From: Stomoxys calcitrans | Lineage: Eukaryota > Arthropoda > Insecta > Diptera > Muscidae | Direction of reading: 5' to 3' | NCBI RefSeq assembly: GCF_963082655.1 | Contig: NC_081555.1 | Coordinates: forward strand, 15,965,150-16,029,149 | DNA length: 64,000 nt | Part shown: positions 58,059-64,000 of the stretch, one piece after another | Position numbering within the stretch: the stretch's first letter is position 1 | Layout of the letters: each line of letters starts with the position of its first letter | Position numbers and translations under genes: made by a program | Notes under the pieces: generated by a model | Databases searched by the model: none | What the model was told of the DNA's origin: nothing | What the model saw: the letters and a program-made list of their open reading frames with translations, nothing else

Positions 58059-60015
58059 TTTTTTTTTCAACAGAAAGAAATTCAATTAAATCAATTTTTT
58101 AGGAATACTTCCACTTTTTTCATTGCTTTTCTAGTAACCCAAAAATACTCTGCATATTTTTTTCATTTCCTCTCCATTTTTGTAAAAATTATCCAAATTA
58201 TCCCAAATAATTTCCTGTGTTAATAGCAAACATCCCGAGTGCAGGGTGATTAACAAAATCTAAGAAACTTTTAATCTTGACATTATTTTTCTTTTTGATT
58301 GAGTTTAATTGAAAGAATCCAATCCCACACATAAGGTAGGAACCTGCCATAAATGCAATCATCATGTGTGGATCATGGATGCACGAGGTTGGTGGCAATT
58401 GTGGTGCCAGTGGCTTATTAATTCAAGACAAGCCAACAGCAGCAACAATAAAATTAAAATACTCCCCCAAACAAATGACTTAATTATAAATTAGGAATAT
58501 TATTAAAATTGCACTTCAGTTTAAGACTAAACATCATTTAAAACAGACGTTATGTGATAAACAAATAAAATCAAAAAAGAAAAGGAAAACAACGAACGAA
58601 TTCAAACTGTCATCGATTATCATACACTCATAGAAAACTTTCCCTTGAGTGCTGTTTAAGGTTCCATAAGAGCCCTTGTTGATGTGACAAAACTTCTTAT
58701 TTAACAATTTGTGTGTTTGTTCTTGTGATACTCATATGCTATTCAAATGGTAAGACTTTTGTATTTTCAGATATCATTGCATACGTCTAAGGAACGTGAC
58801 GTCTTTCTGATAAGATAAGCCTAAAATTGAAGGAGAAAACTTAAAAACAAAAATACTATTATAAAAATCAAAAAAAAACAAAAAAAAACGCAATGCATAT
58901 CATTTTCCCAAGATATCGAAATACTCGTTTTGCTCTTGTGTAATTTGCTGAAGTGAAGAAAATAAAATTAATTAAATTTGGTGAAACAAATTTTATGAAA
59001 TGATGCAAGAACTGACAGCCGTTGGGATGGTAATATTTCAACAAAAGCAGAGATTGTTTCTATGAGGTGAAAACGATTAAAATTGCCAGACTATCCGGAT
59101 TCAGATATCATACCGTTGGTAGAATATTTTCAATGATTGGTTGGCATCATCATTTTTGTCAGCACCATTGTAAAGTATGTCTGTACGCCTGACAAACTCA
59201 GAGATTCATAGGTCGTTAATTATAGAAGTTGTGCACTGCAAGTCGGTAAGACGGCGTAAATCGAAACGGACCAGATTTTCACTTTAGGTTGGTAAGACAG
59301 ACTGATTTAACTCACATTGATAATGAAGATGATGCTCTGGTCAATCATCGATAGGCTTTAACCAAGTTCATGTCGCTTGAAAGACACATATGGGTGCTAT
59401 ATTAAAATATGCCATTGGATGATGTGTAAGCTATATCTAAATCTTATCCGAATGAATAAAGTTCATGCCTGGCCAAAAAAGTGTCATAGGCAACTTTTAA
59501 TGTCAATCGAACAACAACTGCAATCTTTAGGTTACCCCAATGAAGGAGAAAATATAGATGATGAGATCAGATTAAGAGAGAAGATAGGTAAATGAGGAAA
59601 TGTATAGAGCAAGCGCCTATCCGATATTCCCACACATATCGGTTAGGCCACACATTAGGGTGGTTCAATTTGTAAGTGACAAAAAATACTCAGCAAGCGG
59701 ATAACAAAATCGCAATTTACCAAACATTCTAAAAAAAATTTTTCCCTGAGTCTAAAATCAAAATCGAGGATCCACCGAGGCAAAGGCCCATACCCATCCA
59801 TCCATTTTCCCGATTTGTGTCAACTAGTGGTCCTAAGTGTCTAAGCAAACAGGACCCCATGTGTAGCATCTTATCGCGTTACGTTAAGGAATAACGTAAC
59901 CATCCCATCAACCGCCTACCCAGATATTAGCAAGGTCAGTGCTCAATCCTCTCCTTTCAACCTCATCAATACAACTTCTGCATGAATCATTATTCTCATG
60001 TGCGCCGCCAAAGGC
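58059..60015. other. Unique DNA
   Basis: No recognised gene. A 72-codon frame at 59377-59595 ends in the charged stretch QSLGYPNEGENIDDEIRLRE, preceded by a DINE-like 'gctatatctaaatct' phrase. Probably chance. 'acattagggtggttcaattt' at 59651 has the look of a transposon terminal motif, but I could not find a partner. Confidence 0.4.
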
Positions 60016-60019
60016 CCTT

Positions 60020-62480
60020 CATTCACCTTATCCCCGTGGGAAGCTAGGGCAGTCCGAACTCTCCACCTTAGGGACGAGTAGTTTTAGGACCCTCTCCTTT
60101 GGGCAAGGTTAGTTTTGGTTAACACCCCATGGCGAAGGATAACCACCTCCTTCGAAAAGGGAAATTTTAGTAACTTCCCATTAAGGCAGTGTAGTTTTAG
60201 TACCGCCCCCTTTGGGTAGGATAGTTTTAGAACATTCCCCCTTGAAGTAGTCAGTTTAAGTATCGTCCCCCTTAGGGAAGGGTAGTTTTTTCTTCTCTCC
60301 CCATTAGGGAAGGGTAGTTTTATATCCCTCCCTATAATGGAAGGATAGTTTTAGTTCTCTCCCTCTTAGGGAAGGGTAGTTTTAGTACCCTCACCCCTAA
60401 GGGAGGATAGTTTTAGTACCCTCCCCACTAAGGGAGAATGGTTTTAGTACCCTCTCCACTAAGGGAGGGTACTTTTATTATCTTTCCCCCTAGAGAAGGG
60501 TAGTTTTAGTATCCTCCCCCTTAGGTAAGGGTAGTTTTAGTACCCTCCGCTTTAGGGACGGTAGTTTTAGTACCCTCCTCCTGAAGGAAGGAAAGTTTTA
60601 CTTCCCTCCCCTTGGGGAAGGGTAATTTTACTTCTCTCCCCCTAATGGAAGGGTAGTTTTAGTACCCTCCCCTTTAGGGAAGGGTAGTTTTAGTACCCTC
60701 CCCCTTAGGGAAGGGTAGTTTTAGTACCCTCCCCCTTAGGAAAGGGTAGTTTTAATACCCTACCCCTTAGGGAAGGGTAGTTTAAGTACCCTGCCCTTTA
60801 GGGATAGGTAGTTTTAATAACCTCCCCCTTCGGGAAGGGTAGTTTTAATACCCTCCCCCTAAGTGAAGGGTAGTTTTAGCACCCTCCCCCTTATGGAAGG
60901 GTAGTTTTAGTACCCTCCGCCTTAGGGAAGGGTAGTTTTAGAACCCTCCCCCATATGGAAGGATAGTTTTTGAACCCTCACATTTAGGGAAGGTTCATGT
61001 AAGTACCTTCCTCCTATGGAAAGGGTAGTTTTAGTACCTTCCCCCTTAGGGAAGGGTAGTTTTACTACCATCCCCCTTAGGGAAGGGTAGTTTAAGTACC
61101 CTACCCTTTAGGGATAGGTAGTTTTAATAAACTCCCCCTTCGGGAAGGGTAGTTTTAATACCTTCCCCCTAAGAGAAGGGTAGTTTTAGCACCCTCCTCC
61201 TTATGGAAGGGTAGTTTTAGTACCCTCCGCCTTAGGGAAGGGTAGTTTTAGAACCCTCCCCCATATGGAAGGATAGTTTTTGAACCCTCACATTTAGGGA
61301 AGGTTCATGTAAGTACCTTCCTCCTATAGAAAGGGTAGTTTTAGTATCCTCCCCCTAGGGAAGGGTAGTTTTAGTATCCTCCCCCTAGGGAAGGGTAGTT
61401 TTAGTACCCTCCCCTTTAGGGAAGAGTAGTTTTAGTACCTTCCCCCTTCGGGAAGGGTAGTTTTAATACCCTCCCCCTAAGGGAAGGGTAGTTTTAGCAC
61501 CCTCCCCCTTACGGTAGTTTTAGTACCCTCCGACTTAGGAAAGGATAGTTTTAGTGCCCTCCGACTTAGGAAAGGATAGTTTTAGTGCCCTCCGCCTTAG
61601 CGGAAGCTGGTTTTAGTACCTGTCTTCACTTGGGAAGGGTAGTTTTAGTGCCCTCCGCCTTAGCGGAAGGTGGTTTTAGTACCTGTCTTCACTTGGGAAG
61701 GGTAGTTTTGGTACCCTTCGCCTTAGGGAAGGGTAGTTTTAGTACCCGCCCCTTAGGGAAGGGTAGATTTAGTGCACTTCCTCTTAGAGAAGAGAATTCT
61801 TATTATATTTTCGCTTAGGGAAGAGTAGTCTTAGTATGTTCCCCATGATGGAGGTGTAGTGTTTGCATATTCCCCATGATTTAAGTGTAGTCTTAGTATA
61901 TTCCCCATGAGGGAAGATTGAGTACCCACCCCTGAGCGAAAGGAGGGTAGTCTTTGTACCCTCCCGTTGTGTGTCTTCCCTCTTAGGGAAGACCAGTCTT
62001 CGTTCCCTTTGGGAAGGTTAGTTTTATTACCCTCCCCTTTAGGAAGGGGTGGTCTTAGTACCCTCCCCGTTAGATAATGGTACTTATAGTTCCTTTTCCC
62101 TTACAAAAGGGTAGTTCAAGTACCCTTCTTCTTGGGGAAGGGTAGTTCTTGTACTCTTCCTCTTAGACAAATTTAGTTTTTTACGCTTCTTCTTGGGGAA
62201 AGGGTAGTTTTTTACCTTTCCTCTTGGGGAAAGAGTAGTTTTTTACCATTCCTTCAGGGGAATAGTCGTTTTTGTACCCTTTCTTTTGGACAAGGGGAGT
62301 TTTTGTTAACTACCTCTCCGGGATGTGTAGTTTTGCTACCCACTCTTTTAGGGACAATTTTAAGTCCATAGTGATTACAGAGTAGTGACAAGACCGTGCG
62401 TGCTGCCAACTCGGCTAGCGGGGCGTTTTAATTCCTTTTCCCTTTGGGAGTGTAATTTTAGTACCCTTTCCTTTAGTGAG
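60020..62480 (-). repeat. 31-bp dyad minisatellite, array 3 (inverted)
   Basis: About 78 monomers on the opposite strand to arrays 1 and 2: GGGAAGGGTA, spacer gttttag, TACCCTCCC, linker CCTTA. The conserved core GGGTA-gttttag-TACCC is the exact complement of the core in array 1. A 10-monomer block (60780-61035) is repeated 310 bp later (61090-61345) with few changes. Regularity falls off after 61790. Confidence 0.92.
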
Positions 62481-62922
62481 GATTTTTTACCATTTCCACT
62501 TTGTACAGAAACATATTTAAAAAAAAATGTCTATAGAAATACAATTTGGACAAAAAATTCTTTAAAAATTAAATTTCTTTAATGTTTTTTAGGGAAAAGC
62601 TTTGGCAAAATTTTCTTAAGAAATTAATTTTTTTTTTTCATTTTCAAGTTTTTTGCCCGTTAGGGCGAAGATTATTATATTTCACAATTTTTGTTTGTTT
62701 GACGAGCTCAATGATTTTCTTTGCAAATGGAAAAGGAAAGCCAGAAATAACATCACACACCAACCACTATGGGATGCGTTTCGTCTTTGGTTAGAAGACT
62801 TTTCAACCATATAAGGTGTGATAGCTTCATATTAGGTGTAATGGCGTTGGTATGTTGTATTTGAATCGTATTTATTGCGAAAACGTCTCAAAAATACAAT
62901 TACCACATTAACCACCCTCGAC
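62481..62922. other. Unique AT-rich DNA
   Basis: It includes a few 29-bp-satellite-like words near 62528 ('ctatagaaatacaatttggac'). Otherwise nothing seen. Confidence 0.4.
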
Positions 62923-63139
62923 AACCTTGTCTATTAGCTGTACTTTTTCCCAATGCATGTGTTTTTGTGTAATGACAGACTTTTTTTCTGCGACAATGGA
63001 TTCTGTGCATCAGTTGGAAGTTGTATTGATGGCTTCGAACGCAAGACAACGGCAACAACTCTCGCTGTTGCTCCGTGTGCCCAGGTTCGAATCCCGACTG
63101 AGCTTTGCCGATTTTTTTCATTTTGAAGTTTTTTCCGCC
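62923..63139 (+). repeat. tRNA-like repeat, tandem unit 1
   Basis: 217-bp unit: 'aaccttgtctattagctgta', 'ccaatgcatgtgtttttgtg', 'ggcttcgaacgc', the hairpin GCAACAactctcgcTGTTGC, then GGTTCGAATCCCG and a T-rich tail. The GGTTCGAATCC box is a perfect B-box, but no good A-box is seen at tRNA distance. Minus-strand open frames across both units are by-products. Confidence 0.75.
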
Positions 63140-63368
63140 AACCTTGTCTATTAGCTGTACTTTTTCCCAATGCATGTGTTTTTGTGTAATGACAGTCTTT
63201 TTTCTGCCACAATTGATTCATGCGCATGATTCTGTGCATCTGTAGGAAGTTGTATGGATGGCTTCGAACGCTAGACAACGGCAACAACTCTCGCTGTTGC
63301 TCCGTGTGCCCAGGTTCGAATCCCGGCTGAGATCTGTCGAATTTTTTCATTTTAAAGTTTTTTGCCTT
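63140..63368 (+). repeat. tRNA-like repeat, tandem unit 2
   Basis: Starts with the same 'aaccttgtctattagctgta', 217 bp downstream of unit 1. It differs by a short insertion ('attcatgcgcatg') and scattered substitutions. Confidence 0.75.
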
Positions 63369-64000
63369 TGTTTGTTTCTGTTTTGAAACGCAAGAGCTCG
63401 AGCTCGTCTCGAAAGAGATACACAAAATTGAAAGAAAAAATATAATTTTTTTATTTGTTGAATAATAGTAAGTTGCATACTTATATATGATGTTCTTTTT
63501 ACTTTTAGGTCATTTTCCTTCATTGGCGAAACTTTTTTAAAAGGTAAGAAATCTTCAAACAGGCCTTCATAGTTGGTATTTCCAATTTTATTAATAAATT
63601 GAATTTTCCATTTTCCTTAGAAAAATATTATTTATCTTATAAAAAACTTTTGATTTTTTCACTCTTCTGCTGTTTTTCTTTCTTTTTTCGAGTGTAATTT
63701 TTTTACCATCAACTTAATTATTGTGGCGATTTTAATGCCTTTTTCGATTATCGATAATTTATGGCCCTTCCTGTATAGAGACAATTAAACTTATTTTTTT
63801 ATTTGCAATAAATATTTTGTGGCGTGCAAAATCACGGAAAACCCATCCCATATTCCAAGGATATTATCTTTGCTTTCTCTCTCTTCCCTGTCTTAAACAC
63901 AAATAGGACATTGGCAAATATTTCCTTTCTTTAGCACACCCAGAAAAAGGACATTAAAATCCTTACAAAAAAAATCAGTTTTTGCTAAATCTTATAACCT
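63369..64000. other. Unique AT-rich DNA
   Basis: No gene or repeat recognised up to the window end. Confidence 0.4.

Noticed and set aside
59651..59671. 'acattagggtggttcaattt' as a DNA transposon end
   Set aside because: No inverted partner or target duplication found within the window.
62900..63425. Minus-strand frames of 91 and 163 codons
   Set aside because: They translate the two tandem units of the tRNA-like repeat, visible as the same peptide words twice.

Overview
This window reads as repeat-rich nuclear DNA from a higher fly. A muscoid/calyptrate fly is my best guess. The reasons are the AT-rich base composition, the many copies of a DINE-1-like (Helentron-type) non-autonomous element, tRNA-derived SINEs, a mariner-type MITE with mariner transposase relics, and a decayed RNase-H-bearing non-LTR retrotransposon. 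I see no bacterial or phage organisation, and no intact protein-coding gene that I can name. The window is probably intergenic or the inside of a large intron. Almost all of its open reading frames arise by chance inside repeats.

Layout. 1-3 kb: DINE-like repeats, a GACA/GACG microsatellite and an unrecognised open frame. 3-9 kb: unique AT-rich DNA and a 2.6-kb A/T-homopolymer block with a hidden long period. 9.2-11.9 kb: a mariner-type MITE, then the first array of a 31-bp minisatellite. 12.9-13.6 kb: two tandem SINEs. 14.3-19.3 kb: DINE-like elements, a tRNA-like repeat, a 29-bp satellite in perfect register and a GC-richer tandem repeat. 20.4-25 kb: a complete MITE, a long ~150-bp tandem array with a SINE inside it, and a mariner relic. 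26-29.5 kb: the second 31-bp array. 29.7-43 kb: several arrays of a 41-bp minisatellite separated by DINE-like copies, a second mariner relic and unique DNA. 42.9-44.7 kb: a 5'-truncated LINE with a 13-bp target duplication. 44.7-58 kb: DINE-like elements in both orientations, nested, tandemly duplicated or joined head to head, one carrying a SINE with a 10-bp target duplication. 55.2-56.6 kb: an unrecognised open frame running into a tandem array. 60-62.5 kb: the third 31-bp array. 62.9-63.4 kb: a tandem pair of a tRNA-like repeat.

Two themes stand out. First, the DINE-like elements share a 5' inverted repeat (TATACCC...GGGTATA), a GTCC/GTCT-rich segment, ~152-bp internal tandem repeats and a 3' GGCCGGGCC hairpin. 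This resembles Drosophila DINE-1/DINE-TR1 elements. They act as landing sites for other elements and as edges for the minisatellites. Second, three minisatellite families (31, 41 and 29 bp) are each built from two alternating short dyads per monomer. They stay in near-perfect register and show block duplications in exact multiples of the monomer. This shared design is the most interesting unexplained signal here. I did not find a convincing new protein-based system.
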